A stretch of 64,000 nucleotides of DNA from UMGS1279 sp045577695 (GTDB lineage: Bacteria; Bacillota; Clostridia; Oscillospirales; Acutalibacteraceae), in NCBI GenBank assembly GCA_045577695.1, contig JAZNIW010000054.1:1-64000 (forward strand). The letters run 5' to 3'. Made by a program: the position numbers and the translations under genes. Shown here in pieces: positions 43,225 to 52,223 of the stretch. The notes beneath the pieces were generated by a model, which saw only the letters and a list, made by a program, of their open reading frames with translations, ran no database searches and was not told the DNA's origin. How positions within the stretch are numbered: the first letter of the stretch is position 1; each line of letters begins with the position of its first letter.

Positions 43225-43956
43225 CTAAATCAAAAATCCCCCATTGGGGCTTAGCACCTGCCCGGTAATAAAATCGGCTTGGTCGGCCAAATAAAATATA
43301 ACCCGCGCCACTTCCTCGGGCGATCCGATGCGCCCCAGCGGCGTTTCTTCGGCCAAGGCAGAAAAGGTTTCAATATCCAATTCTTTGTTCATTTCGGTAT
43401 CGATTACACCGGGGGCCACACAGTTGACCCGAATGTTACTGGGACCAAGTTCTTTGGCTAGGGCTTTGGTCAATCCGATAATACCGGCTTTCGTCGCCGA
43501 ATAGGCCACCTCGCAAGAGGCGCCGGTCATTCCCCATACCGAGGAAAGGGTGACGATACTGCCGCTTTTTTGGGAGACCATAAATGGGGTTGCCGCACGA
43601 CAAGCATAAAAAACACCACTTAAATTCACCTGCAACAACTGTTGCCAATCTTGGTCGGTCACGTCACTCAACAGTTGCTGCTTTGCAACGCCGGCATTAC
43701 AAACCAAAACATCCAATCGACCAAAATAATGGACCGTTTGTTTCACCAGTGACTCGACCGCCACCGGGTTGGAAACATCACACGGCAGTGCCAAAACTTC
43801 GCATCCCAATGCGGCAACGCTTTGTCGCAGGGCCTCTGCCTCCCCTTTGGATTGATGGTAGGAAAAGGCAACCTGATACCCCTGCTCGGCAAAAAAGCGA
43901 ACCGTTTGTGCCCCGATGCCACGTGAACCACCGGTAATTAACACTGTCTTTGCCAT
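43225..43956 (-). CDS. SDR oxidoreductase, FabG/YmfI-like
   Basis: A 243-residue short-chain dehydrogenase. It has the NAD(P) motif LITGGSRGIGAQT, NAGVAK, the catalytic Ser in LSSVWG, YSATK with Tyr and Lys, and PGVIDTEMN. The sequence SSVWGMTGASCEVAYSATKA closely resembles YmfI-type enzymes, which reduce the 5-aminopentanone group on elongation factor P; a FabG role in fatty-acid synthesis is an alternative. No efp or fatty-acid gene is close by. ATG 43956 is used because GGGGGA stands before it. It has its own promoter. Confidence 0.8.
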   Translation of the reverse strand: MAKTVLITGGSRGIGAQTVRFFAEQGYQVAFSYHQSKGEAEALRQSVAALGCEVLALPCDVSNPVAVESLVKQTVHYFGRLDVLVCNAGVAKQQLLSDVTDQDWQQLLQVNLSGVFYACRAATPFMVSQKSGSIVTLSSVWGMTGASCEVAYSATKAGIIGLTKALAKELGPSNIRVNCVAPGVIDTEMNKELDIETFSALAEETPLGRIGSPEEVARVIFYLADQADFITGQVLSPNGGFLI

Positions 43957-43983
43957 CACATCTTCCCCCTTTTTGATGATAAC

Positions 43984-44012
43984 ATTATACCACACTTTGC
44001 TTTGGATTGCAA
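43984..44012 (-). promoter_or_regulatory. Promoter of the SDR gene
   Basis: On the minus strand TTGCAA (44007-44012) and TATAAT (43984-43989) are 17 bp apart. A weaker TATACT for the divergent kinase gene is at 44084-44089, without a good -35 box. Confidence 0.85.
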
Positions 44013-44185
44013 GAAATCGCCCCTTTTTTCGAAGGGTGAAATGTTTCTGATTTTTTAATGTAGATTTTTTGGAAAAGATGTGTTATACTGTTATGGTAAG
44101 TTTATGTGCTGCGAGAATTGGCACTTATTCCTTTTCGATAAATGTATTTCCCCCACTATCTTACAGAAAGGTTGTCCTCATACAA

Positions 44186-45283
44186 ATGAACAACTGTCTG
44201 GAAATCATTCAAAAGGCCATCGACCAATTTAAAATCACCGGCACTCCTCGCGGCTGTCTCCCACACGGAAACGGCCATATTAATGATACTTTTTGTCTCT
44301 TTTGTGACGAAGACGATGGCAGCGAAAGTAAATACATCATTCAATCGGTGAATGGTAAAGTCTTTAAAAAACCGGTAGAGGTTATGAACAACATCGCCCG
44401 TATTACCGAACATTTAAAACCCAAAACGACCGACCCGCGCGGTGTGTTAAATCTAATGAAAACCAAGCAAAACAACAATTATTATTTAGATGATATGGGT
44501 AACTGTTGGCGAATGTACCGCTTTATCGACCACTCCATTTGCATTGAACGGCCGGAGCGCACAGATGATTTTTACGAATCCGGCTATGCTTTTGGCAAAT
44601 TTCAACGGGATTTAGCCGATTTTCCGATTGAAACCCTTTTTGAAACCATTCCCCACTTTCACGATACGCCGATGCGTTATCGCGTTTTCCTCGAAGCGGT
44701 TGAGACCGACCCCCTGGGGCGCGTCGCCGAAGTCCGGGACGAAATCCGCTTTGTAAAAGAACGTGCTGACTTTTGTTATGTTTTGGAAGAAGCCCACCAA
44801 AAAGGTGAGCTGCCGTTACGTGTCAGCCATAACGATACCAAATGCAACAACGCATTGCTGGATGAACGCACTCGTAAAGCCCTCTGCGTGATTGATTTGG
44901 ACACCATTATGCCGGGATATTCGGTCACCGACTTTGGGGATGCCATACGCTTTGGCGCAAGCACCGCCGAAGAGGATGAGAAAGACCTTTCTAAAGTAGG
45001 GTTCGACATTGGCTTATTTACTGCCTTTGCCGATGGTTTTTTAACCGGTTCGGGCGGGCAACTGCTCAACAGTGAAATTATGCTGATGCCCGAAGGTGCG
45101 AAAATGATGACCCTAGAATGCGGGATTCGTTTTTTAACCGACTATCTACAAGGGGATACTTATTTTAAAATTAAATATGCGAAACATAATTTGGTTCGTT
45201 GTCGCACCCAATTAAAGTTGGTACAAGATATGGAATCCTATTGGGATACTATGAAACAAATTGTTTCCAAGTACTGCAAATAA
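44186..45283 (+). CDS. NahK-like phosphotransferase (APH family)
   Basis: A 365-residue kinase of the aminoglycoside-phosphotransferase fold, closest in pattern to N-acetylhexosamine 1-kinases (NahK). Marks are HGNGHINDTFCL near residue 27, a YIIQSVNGKVF lysine-containing stretch, the catalytic loop RVSHNDTKCNNALLD near residue 212 and VIDLDTIMPGYSVTDFGD near 232 with the metal-binding Asp. It probably phosphorylates a sugar, not an antibiotic. No phosphorylase or epimerase of the lacto-N-biose pathway is nearby. ATG 44186 was chosen at the start of conserved sequence; an AGAAAGG is 15 bases upstream, which is a little far. Confidence 0.8.
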   Translation: MNNCLEIIQKAIDQFKITGTPRGCLPHGNGHINDTFCLFCDEDDGSESKYIIQSVNGKVFKKPVEVMNNIARITEHLKPKTTDPRGVLNLMKTKQNNNYYLDDMGNCWRMYRFIDHSICIERPERTDDFYESGYAFGKFQRDLADFPIETLFETIPHFHDTPMRYRVFLEAVETDPLGRVAEVRDEIRFVKERADFCYVLEEAHQKGELPLRVSHNDTKCNNALLDERTRKALCVIDLDTIMPGYSVTDFGDAIRFGASTAEEDEKDLSKVGFDIGLFTAFADGFLTGSGGQLLNSEIMLMPEGAKMMTLECGIRFLTDYLQGDTYFKIKYAKHNLVRCRTQLKLVQDMESYWDTMKQIVSKYCK

Positions 45284-45298
45284 ATAAGAGAAAACCGA

Positions 45299-45336
45299 AT
45301 AGCCAAGTGTCTTTAATGAACACTTGGCTATTTTTA
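45299..45336 (+). terminator. Terminator after the NahK-like gene
   Basis: ATAGCCAAGTGT (45299-45310) pairs with ACACTTGGCTAT (45320-45331), followed by T-runs. Confidence 0.88.
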
Positions 45337-45410
45337 TTTATCTATGAAAAGAAAAAGGAAGAGTTCTTCTTTACGAAGTGGTTCTCATTTCAACTTTCTC
45401 CTTTTTGCAT

Positions 45411-45944
45411 TTATCTTTTGGCAAAAATAGAGCAACCTTTGGCGTCTACCCCTACCAGTAGGGGAAAGCGATTCAAGGTTAATTTTTTGATGCTTTCGCA
45501 TCCCAATTCGGGAAACGCAATCACCTCGCAAGAGGTAATACACTTGGCCGCCAAAGCACCGGCGCCGCCAATGGCACAAAAATAAACAGCCTTGTGTTTT
45601 CGAATGGCACGCATAACGTCTTGATTGCGCTCTCCCTTGCCTATCATACCGCAAAGGCCTCCCTCCAGCAGGGGGATGGTTAGTGGATCCATTCGCCCCG
45701 CGGTGGTCGGGCCGCAACTGCCAATCGGTCGGCCGGGCGGCGCCTCGGTCGGACCGGCGTAATACAACACCGCACCCGAAAGTGGGAAAGGCAACTCCTG
45801 CCTCGCCTGTAACAAATCGACCAATTTTTGGTGGGCAGCATCGCGCGCTGTATACACCATTCCGGAAAGAAGCACCCGATCTCCCGCCGAAAGGTCCGGA
45901 ATATACTCTTTCAGTTGGTCGGTGGTTAAGACAAATTCTTTCAT
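45411..45944 (-). CDS. Fumarate hydratase/tartrate dehydratase beta-subunit-like protein
   Basis: A 177-residue protein of the iron-sulfur class I hydro-lyase beta family (C-terminal half of fumarase). It has SGMVYTARDAAHQKL, YYAGPTEAPPGRPIGSCGPTT, MIGKGERN and YFCAIGGAGALAAK, all standard. The alpha subunit that holds the [4Fe-4S] cluster is normally encoded directly upstream; here divIVA stands there instead and overlaps by four bases. Either alpha is encoded elsewhere or this subunit works alone. It is the last gene of a pncB-divIVA unit. Confidence 0.85.
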   Translation of the reverse strand: MKEFVLTTDQLKEYIPDLSAGDRVLLSGMVYTARDAAHQKLVDLLQARQELPFPLSGAVLYYAGPTEAPPGRPIGSCGPTTAGRMDPLTIPLLEGGLCGMIGKGERNQDVMRAIRKHKAVYFCAIGGAGALAAKCITSCEVIAFPELGCESIKKLTLNRFPLLVGVDAKGCSIFAKR

Positions 45945-46492
45945 TCAGCTTCGGTCCCGTCGGTTAATAAAATGTCCTTGTCGGCCGATTCCAAGGCCGC
46001 CATTTCGGCTGCCAGCCGCTCACGCGACTCGGTCAAAGCATTGGACAACACCGAAAGGTCAGTGGCAAATTGATGTGCTGACTCAACCGCACCGGTTTTG
46101 AGTTGTTCCAACTTTTCACCGGCTTGTTCTGCCGCCAACATTTGACGTTTGGCGTATTCACCAACTTCGGCCGCATAGCGTTCTGCCGCCGCAACCATTT
46201 CGTCCGCATTCTGTTTGGCCACCAAATACATAGTGCCAATGCGAACGCTGGTTTTTTCAATTTCTTCCTCTTTGGCACGAAAATAATCCACCGTTTCCTG
46301 CAATTCGGCCATCTTAACGGCCTCCATCGCGGCCTGTTGTTCCTGTTCTTTCAAGCGGTCTTCCAAGGCTGTGCATTGGCGCATTAGCTCTTGTTCTTTG
46401 ACCGCATACTCCTGTGCCGCTTGATTCAAATAGTCGATAACTTCCTCTTTATGAAAGCCGAATAAACTGGTGCGGAATCCAACTTTTGCCAT
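45941..46492 (-). CDS. DivIVA-domain coiled-coil protein
   Basis: A 183-residue protein. The first 35 residues match the DivIVA membrane-curvature-binding domain (FRTSLFGFHKEEVIDYLNQA); a long coiled coil rich in Ala, Glu and Gln follows to about residue 165. Proteins of this kind mark the poles or division site and recruit partners. It is shorter than classic DivIVA and may be a GpsB-like or special variant. It lies between pncB (25 bp upstream) and the fumarase beta gene (overlap of four bases). Confidence 0.8.
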   Translation of the reverse strand: MAKVGFRTSLFGFHKEEVIDYLNQAAQEYAVKEQELMRQCTALEDRLKEQEQQAAMEAVKMAELQETVDYFRAKEEEIEKTSVRIGTMYLVAKQNADEMVAAAERYAAEVGEYAKRQMLAAEQAGEKLEQLKTGAVESAHQFATDLSVLSNALTESRERLAAEMAALESADKDILLTDGTEAE

Positions 46493-46517
46493 CTTTTACA
46501 CATCCGTTTCTATGGTT

Positions 46518-47963
46518 TTATCCCTTAAAGGAATGTTTTTCTAACAAGGCAGCACGCTCTTCCCACAAAGCCTTCGAAAGGTCGACATAATAGGTATGGG
46601 GTTTTTCAAAGCGCTTCACCTCATCCCATAAGGTGTCAATCTGCTCTTTACAGTAGGCGGCCGATTCAACCACCGTGGGAGTTTTATAAATGCACTCGCC
46701 CTTTTCAAAAATACGGCAGGCCAATGGTTTTGCAGTAAAGTTGCGAATGGTCTTTCGTTTCCAGGTGTAAAGCGGGTCGAAAATTTCATAGGGCTTGCTC
46801 TCGTCAATTACCTCGTGATGGAGGGTTATCACATCAGCAATGGCCTTCCCGCTTTCGTTATCAAACAACCGCCAAACCCTTTTGAACGAGGGGATGGTGA
46901 TTTTGGCAGTATTTTCACTGATTTTAATCTTTGGAATAATGCCGCCTTGCGGTGTTTCAACCGCCGCCAGTTTATAAACACCGCCAAACACCGCCTCGGA
47001 AGAAGCCGTAATCAGTCGTTCACCGACCCCAAAACTATCCACTGCGGCCCCCTGCATCAACATATCCCGAATAAGATATTCGTCCAACGAGTTGGAAACG
47101 CAAATTTGGCAATCGGGGAAACCGGCATCGTCCAACATTTTGCGAACCTTTTTGGTAAGGTAGGTGATATCACCGCTGTCAATTCGAATACCCTTTGGTC
47201 GATACCCTTGAGGTACCACCACCTCGTTGAACACCCGAATGGCATTGGGAATACCGGATTTTAACACATTGTAGGTATCTACCAAAAGCAAACAACTGTC
47301 AGGATAGCGGGTGGCATAGGTGTAGAATGCATCGTACTCGCTTTTAAACATCTGCACCCAACTGTGGGCCATCGTTCCCGATGGGCGAACACCAAAATCC
47401 TTGGCCGATTTCACACAGGAAGTGCCAACACATCCACCGATGATGGCCGCCCGCGCCCCGTAAACAGAAGCATCATAACCGTGAGCACGACGCGCCCCGA
47501 ATTCCAAAACAGGGCGGCCGTCGGCCGCCCGCACAATACGGTTGGCCTTGGTGGCAATAAGGGATTGGTGATTGACGGTCAGTAGTATCATTGTTTCAAC
47601 CAAAAAGGCCTGAATAGCCGGTCCGCGCACCGTTACAATCGGTTCTTTTGGAAAAATGGGGGTACCTTCCGGAACAGCCCACACATCACAAGAGAATCGA
47701 AAATCGGCTAAATAATCCAAAAATTCCGGCCCAAACAGATTTAAACTTTTCAGATATTCGATATCTTCTTTTGTAAAGCGAAGATTATTGAAATATTCGA
47801 TCAACTGGCTGAGACCCGCCATAATGGCAAAGCCGCCTTCATCCGGCACCCGTCGAAAAAACATATCAAAATAACAGATATTATCCCTTTCTTCGGAATA
47901 AAAAATACCGTTCGCCATTGTCAGTTCGTATAAATCCATTAACATAGTTAAATTTTCTTTCAT
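46518..47963 (-). CDS. pncB: Nicotinate phosphoribosyltransferase
   Basis: A 481-residue enzyme that joins nicotinate and PRPP to make nicotinate mononucleotide in NAD salvage. It has LMDLYELTMANGIF at the start, FGARRAHGYDASVYGARAAI with the phosphorylated-histidine region, VDTYNVLKSGIPNAIRV, and RIDSGDITYLTKKVR. Length is typical of the clostridial form. The ribosome site segment upstream of ATG 47963 is duplicated in tandem. It heads a unit with divIVA and fumarase beta. Confidence 0.95.
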   Translation of the reverse strand: MKENLTMLMDLYELTMANGIFYSEERDNICYFDMFFRRVPDEGGFAIMAGLSQLIEYFNNLRFTKEDIEYLKSLNLFGPEFLDYLADFRFSCDVWAVPEGTPIFPKEPIVTVRGPAIQAFLVETMILLTVNHQSLIATKANRIVRAADGRPVLEFGARRAHGYDASVYGARAAIIGGCVGTSCVKSAKDFGVRPSGTMAHSWVQMFKSEYDAFYTYATRYPDSCLLLVDTYNVLKSGIPNAIRVFNEVVVPQGYRPKGIRIDSGDITYLTKKVRKMLDDAGFPDCQICVSNSLDEYLIRDMLMQGAAVDSFGVGERLITASSEAVFGGVYKLAAVETPQGGIIPKIKISENTAKITIPSFKRVWRLFDNESGKAIADVITLHHEVIDESKPYEIFDPLYTWKRKTIRNFTAKPLACRIFEKGECIYKTPTVVESAAYCKEQIDTLWDEVKRFEKPHTYYVDLSKALWEERAALLEKHSFKG

Positions 47964-47967
47964 CGTG

Positions 47968-47999
47968 CGATTCCTTCCTTTATCGATTCCTTCCTTTAT
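47968..47999 (-). repeat. Tandem duplication of the pncB ribosome-site segment
   Basis: The 16-base unit CGATTCCTTCCTTTAT is repeated twice without spacing. On the minus strand each copy carries AAAGGAAGGA, so pncB has two Shine-Dalgarno-like sequences, about 9 and 25 bases before the ATG. Confidence 0.85.
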
Positions 48000-48072
48000 T
48001 GCACCCTTTCACTCACAAAACAGAGGACTTGTCCTTGATGCATCAACCCCTTGTTTTGATATAAAAGCATTG

Positions 48073-48933
48073 TTATCCGAATTTATGAGGCAGTTCCTCC
48101 CCGTTTTGGGCGCGGTCTTTTTCCTTACGCAAACGGCTTTCTCGCACCAAATCAAACAATTTGTTGCGGTCCCCCGCCTCTACCGCAGATAAATATTGTT
48201 GCAAATTCCCAATGAGAACACGTAGTTCTTCGGCCAAGGGTACCCGATTGGCGACAAACAACTCACTCCACAAATTCTCGTCCACCGAAGACACCCGCGA
48301 AACATCATGATAACTACCTGCAGAATATCCGTTATGCGCCAAACTAGTATCGCTTTTCATATAAGCGCCGGCCAAAATATGCGGCACTTGTGAGGTGAAT
48401 GCGATCATACGGTCGTGATGCTCCGGTGTTGTTTCGGTAATCTGCGTAATACCAATCTTTCGCACCAAAGACCGCACCGTATCAAGAGCTTCGGCATCGG
48501 TATAAGACGTTTTGGTGAGGATATAACTACGTCCAACAAACAAATCGTCCACCGCGTGTTCAAATCCGCTGACTTCACGGCCAGCCATGGGATGTCCCCC
48601 CACAAATCGCAAGCCATATTGCCGACAAAGGGGTTCACACTCTTGTACCACGGTAGTTTTAATGCCACAAACATCGGTGACGATGGCCCCTTTTTGAAAA
48701 AGGGTAATATGTTCTTTCAAAAATCGCACCGTAATGCTCGGTGCCATAGCCAAAAAATAAATGTCGGCCGGCGGCAATGTTTCTGCCGCCGCCTGAATGG
48801 CTTTTTGTTCCAAAGCGGCTTGCAAGGTTTTATGGTTTTTATCCAGTCCAATAACAGTGTGCTCTCCCCCGTGCGAAAAGGCGCGGGCCAAAGAACCACC
48901 GATAAGCCCCAAGCCGACAATAGCAATCTTCAT
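48073..48933 (-). CDS. tyrA: Prephenate dehydrogenase
   Basis: A 286-residue NAD-dependent enzyme that turns prephenate into 4-hydroxyphenylpyruvate for tyrosine. The N-terminal Rossmann motif is IAIVGLGLIGGSLARAF; VGGHPMAGREVSGFEHA and PEHHDRMIAFTSQVPHILA are conserved active-site stretches. There is no C-terminal ACT domain, so feedback regulation may differ from longer forms. ATG 48933 has AAAGGAA upstream; an in-frame ATG 26 codons earlier has no ribosome site and overlaps the upstream terminator. No other aromatic amino acid gene is next to it. Confidence 0.93.
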   Translation of the reverse strand: MKIAIVGLGLIGGSLARAFSHGGEHTVIGLDKNHKTLQAALEQKAIQAAAETLPPADIYFLAMAPSITVRFLKEHITLFQKGAIVTDVCGIKTTVVQECEPLCRQYGLRFVGGHPMAGREVSGFEHAVDDLFVGRSYILTKTSYTDAEALDTVRSLVRKIGITQITETTPEHHDRMIAFTSQVPHILAGAYMKSDTSLAHNGYSAGSYHDVSRVSSVDENLWSELFVANRVPLAEELRVLIGNLQQYLSAVEAGDRNKLFDLVRESRLRKEKDRAQNGEELPHKFG

Positions 48934-48974
48934 ATTTGATAATTCCTTTGTTGATGGTAGTTGATAGTATCGGA

Positions 48975-49036
48975 TAAAAAAACTGCCGCCAAAAGAATAG
49001 CGTGTGGCCAAGCCACCCGTATGCGGCGACAGTTTT
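48975..49036 (-). terminator. Terminator of the spoIIIA-asp23 unit
   Basis: AAAACTGTCGCCGC (minus strand) pairs with the GGCGGCAGTTTT stretch around a long loop that has its own small stem (GTGGCTTGGCCAC), followed by T-runs on the minus strand. Confidence 0.75.
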
Positions 49037-49046
49037 CATCTTGGTA

Positions 49047-49409
49047 TCATTTGTTTTCCTGCGGCTCGGTTTCATCCGCAAAAGCAACATCTGCCACTAC
49101 CACATTCACGCGGGTAACGGCACTGCCGGTCATCCCTTGCAGTTTTTCTTTGACACTGCTTTGTACATGCTCGGCGACATCCCCAACTTTGACCGAATCT
49201 TTCACCTTGATATAAAGGTCAATATTAATAATACCGTTTTCCGTGGAGACCGAAACCGATTTGGTCAATCCGCGCTTGCCAAGGATGGTTTGCAGTGAAG
49301 CGGGACGAATCCCCATTGCCTCAACGCCTTCGGTTTCTAGGGCAGCCATTTCGGCCATACGGGCAATTACATCGTTATTGATGGCCAAACCATAATTATT
49401 GTTAGACAT
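49047..49409 (-). CDS. Asp23/Gls24 family envelope stress protein
   Basis: A 120-residue protein of the Asp23/Gls24 (YqhY/AmaP partner) family. It has AINNDVIARMAEMAALETEGV, then GIRPASLQTILGKRGLTKSV and IDLYIKVKDSVKVGDVAEH. Members stay near the membrane and have been linked to envelope stress or fatty-acid metabolism. As in Bacillus (yqhY), the gene follows spoIIIAH, here after 61 bp. It is likely transcribed both with the spoIIIA operon and from its own signals, though I see no strong promoter in the gap. Confidence 0.92.
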   Translation of the reverse strand: MSNNNYGLAINNDVIARMAEMAALETEGVEAMGIRPASLQTILGKRGLTKSVSVSTENGIINIDLYIKVKDSVKVGDVAEHVQSSVKEKLQGMTGSAVTRVNVVVADVAFADETEPQENK

Positions 49410-49470
49410 AGAATGTGCCTCCTATAATAACCTATTTATCTTATTATAGCACAAATTTTAAAAAGCACAA

Positions 49471-50028
49471 CTATTTCCGATGAACAATTTTAATATTTTC
49501 CAAAGAAATTTTCGTTTCCGTAGCCACGGCATCCTGAATTTGCAGGATTTGGCTTTGTAAAAGTTCCTCGGCCTTCACAATCACATTGACGTCTTCCTCA
49601 CCAATAATTACCACCACATCGGAAAAACCCTTGGCCCGAATCAAGGTTTCAATATTGACTTCCTTCTCCATACGGGCAGCGATTTGTGTTATCTTTTCGG
49701 TAAGTTTCGCCTTTGTTTCTTTATCGGCATCGGCCTTTCCGGCCGCCTCCTCCAACAAGGCGATGGCTTTTTCTCTGGCCTTTTTGCGTTCCTCCCTCGC
49801 TTCGACGAAGGCATCCGACTCAGCAGCAGTTTCGGCCGAGGATAAAACACTCTCGGTCATAACATATTTTGTATCCCCCAAATTTTTATGAGAAGAGGTT
49901 TCCCCCGCCGTTAAAAATCCACCCGCACCGGAAGCGTATTTCATATTGAGCCATACGGCCGCCGAAAGTGCCACCACAAGTCCCGCCATAACAATCTGTT
50001 TTTTGCCGAAAATTTTTCTGTTTTTCAT
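49471..50028 (-). CDS. spoIIIAH: Stage III sporulation protein AH
   Basis: A 185-residue mother-cell protein that forms the outer half of the SpoIIIA-SpoIIQ channel. One membrane segment (QIVMAGLVVALSAAVWLNMKY) is near residues 11-30; a coiled-coil stretch (KKAREKAIALLEEAAGKAD) and the ring-building domain (VVVIIGEEDVNVIVKAEEL) follow. ATG 50028 is chosen because AAGGGG stands before it; a codon 15 residues upstream would overlap spoIIIAG. Last of the eight spoIIIA genes. Confidence 0.93.
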   Translation of the reverse strand: MKNRKIFGKKQIVMAGLVVALSAAVWLNMKYASGAGGFLTAGETSSHKNLGDTKYVMTESVLSSAETAAESDAFVEAREERKKAREKAIALLEEAAGKADADKETKAKLTEKITQIAARMEKEVNIETLIRAKGFSDVVVIIGEEDVNVIVKAEELLQSQILQIQDAVATETKISLENIKIVHRK

Positions 50029-50069
50029 CTGTTTTCGCCCCTTATTTTCTTTATTGAAGTGTATTTTGT

Positions 50070-50630
50070 TCAAGACCCTATTTTACCGGTAATGCTGATT
50101 TTGTGTTCACCCACCCCCAACATCGAAGAAACAGCTTCTAAAATTTCTTCTTCTATCGCTGGGTTGATTCCAGCTGCCACAATAGCCACCCCACGAACCG
50201 CCGGTTTCTTCTCAGTGACAATAAGTGCAGTTTGCGCCCCGCTTTCATCCTCAACAATAATATATTGTTGTTCACTCTTATGACTCTCTTTCACCGTCAC
50301 GGCATCCTTGGCTTTGTCCTCGCTTTGGTCGCGGTCAACGGTATTTTGGTCGGCGTATACATAAGAGTTACCGTTTTCCAACGTAACGCCGACGATACAA
50401 GATTCATCACCGGTCAACGCCCCCACCAAAGCAGCCACCTTTTCTTCCAGCGCCAAACAATATTCTTGATCGCTGATGGAAGCAGGGTTGGAATTTTGAT
50501 CTTTCGGCTGGGTTTTTCCCCAACCGGAACCGGCAATCAGCAAAATACCCACTAACCCTATCACCACCAAAAAGCCACTTTTTTTCGGTGCTTTCCAAAA
50601 GGCCTTGATTTTTTCCTTAAGTTCCTCCAT
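50070..50630 (-). CDS. spoIIIAG: Stage III sporulation protein AG
   Basis: A 186-residue membrane-anchored ring protein of the SpoIIIA channel. An N-terminal helix (SGFLVVIGLVGILLIAGSG) precedes an outside domain with KPAVRGVAIVAAGINPAIEEE, the ring-building motif typical of the family. ATG 50630 has GGGGG just before it; a TTG four codons upstream (50642) also has a GGAG and overlaps spoIIIAF. Which start is used is uncertain. Confidence 0.93.
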   Translation of the reverse strand: MEELKEKIKAFWKAPKKSGFLVVIGLVGILLIAGSGWGKTQPKDQNSNPASISDQEYCLALEEKVAALVGALTGDESCIVGVTLENGNSYVYADQNTVDRDQSEDKAKDAVTVKESHKSEQQYIIVEDESGAQTALIVTEKKPAVRGVAIVAAGINPAIEEEILEAVSSMLGVGEHKISITGKIGS

Positions 50631-50631
50631 A

Positions 50632-51069
50632 CTATCCCCCAACCAGCTCCAAGCCGGTTTCCTTTTTCAGTAGTTGTGCCGCACGGGAAAAATCCTCAGG
50701 ATGACATAAATCCACTTCGACTTTGGTAATATGTATGCTTTCCACTTGAGAATTATCCGTAAAAAGAGAAATTTCATTATAGAAAATAGATTCATTTTCA
50801 AGCAATTTTCCAATCGCATACTCTGTATTCTTCAACACAATGGCATCCGCTTTTTCTTGATAAGAAAAACTAGAGCCGAGAGTTGCCCTCTCTTTTTCAT
50901 CGCGCGAAAAGGCTGTGGAAAACAAAGAAATCAATGCTCCCAACACAAACACCCCCACGGCAAAGCGCAAAGAATGCTCCATTTTTCCTTTGGGAACCAA
51001 TATCCATATCACCGACAGTATAACCAAAACGGCTGAAAGCGAACCAACCAACTCCGTAAACCATTTCAC
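50632..51069 (-). CDS. spoIIIAF: Stage III sporulation protein AF
   Basis: A 145-residue protein with two N-terminal membrane segments (LSAVLVILSVIWILV and FAVGVFVLGALISLF) and a mother-cell or intermembrane domain, expected to form part of the channel. The start is GTG 51069, which overlaps the spoIIIAE stop by four bases (GTGA) and has a G-run ribosome site seven bases upstream. Reading the frame upstream would give an unlikely 55-residue extension inside spoIIIAE. Confidence 0.9.
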   Translation of the reverse strand: MKWFTELVGSLSAVLVILSVIWILVPKGKMEHSLRFAVGVFVLGALISLFSTAFSRDEKERATLGSSFSYQEKADAIVLKNTEYAIGKLLENESIFYNEISLFTDNSQVESIHITKVEVDLCHPEDFSRAAQLLKKETGLELVGG

Positions 51070-52223
51070 GAAAACGCCCCCCCTGTTTGCATTACAATGG
51101 TTAGAGAAAGAATAAACAAGAGTCCGATAAAACAAATCGCCCCCAATAAAGTGGAAAGAAAAAAATCCAGCGAGGTAAATAACCGTCCGACTCTTCCCAT
51201 CCCAAAGAGTTCGGCCGCTCCACTGCAAATCCACATCCCTACGCGAAACAAAAGCAGTTCAATGGCAATCGGCAACCCTAACAATACCACAGCCAATACC
51301 CCGTAAATCCCCACCCCAGACCGCAACAACGCCAAGCATCCACGGGCGGTATTTAAGGTTTCGGCAATGGCGGTTCCCATCACCGGAATGGAACCGGCAA
51401 TCACCGCTTTTGAGGTGCGAATCCCCACATTTTCCGAAGCGGCCGTCAACGTGGTTTGTACCGATAACACCCCCAAAAAGGCCGTGGTGAAGATTCCCAT
51501 GACAAAAATGGCAGCTTTTTTCACCCATTCCGCCAAACGATCCATCCCGCCTACCGGTGAAAGACAGCCACAAACACTCAGACTCATGCATCCGCCAACC
51601 ATCGGTACAAATCCATAGGAAATAAAATACGAAATTCCCTCTACCGCCGCCAGCATCAAAGAGGCAAATCCACCGGCCGTATCGACCCGTCCTCCCGATG
51701 CTAACAAACCGGCATATACCGGCACAAAAGCCATCATAAAATGACTCACTTGTTGTAGGGTTTGTTGCAAACTACCCACCAATTGGTATACCGGTTGCAA
51801 TAAAGAAAGACAGGCCAGCAAACAAATTCGGGTGGAAATTCCTTCCCCTGTCCCCTCCAGTAAACATCCCTCAGCCGCAGTAAAAATTAATAGGACTCCG
51901 ATTACCGCCATCATCAAAGAAAAAGGGCCTTTCATTCCGGTGGATAAAAAATCGCCTATCACCTCAAAAAGATTTTGCCACTTTATGTTTGTTTCAGCTT
52001 CAGGATTTTCCAAATCAAGGCCGAAGGTGTCCAAAATATCCTTGGTTATTTCAGGCAGAGCATCGGCCAAATCGTCGGCTCCACTTTCTTGGTATTGGCG
52101 CCGATAAAGGTCGGCTTCCCCCCCTTCCCGGGCGGTGACTGCCCCCGCCGACAAAGGAAAACACCAAAGTAACGCCATCAAACCAATCCCTATTCCCATC
52201 CATTTTAAACAACGTTTCATCAT
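51066..52223 (-). CDS. spoIIIAE: Stage III sporulation protein AE
   Basis: A 385-residue multi-pass membrane protein of the SpoIIIA complex. It has a signal-like N-terminus (GIGIGLMALLWCFPLSAGA), a short outside region and about seven to eight membrane segments from residue 100 on. TSKAVIAGSIPVMGTAIAETLN is a typical conserved stretch. It likely forms the transmembrane pore or transporter part. The start overlaps the spoIIIAD stop by four bases; two ATG codons are adjacent, and the first at 52223 is given. Confidence 0.95.
   Translation of the reverse strand: MMKRCLKWMGIGIGLMALLWCFPLSAGAVTAREGGEADLYRRQYQESGADDLADALPEITKDILDTFGLDLENPEAETNIKWQNLFEVIGDFLSTGMKGPFSLMMAVIGVLLIFTAAEGCLLEGTGEGISTRICLLACLSLLQPVYQLVGSLQQTLQQVSHFMMAFVPVYAGLLASGGRVDTAGGFASLMLAAVEGISYFISYGFVPMVGGCMSLSVCGCLSPVGGMDRLAEWVKKAAIFVMGIFTTAFLGVLSVQTTLTAASENVGIRTSKAVIAGSIPVMGTAIAETLNTARGCLALLRSGVGIYGVLAVVLLGLPIAIELLLFRVGMWICSGAAELFGMGRVGRLFTSLDFFLSTLLGAICFIGLLFILSLTIVMQTGGAFS

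Noticed and set aside
44186..45283. Aminoglycoside resistance gene
   Set aside because: The APH fold is shared, but the motifs are closer to NahK-type sugar kinases, so no resistance is claimed.
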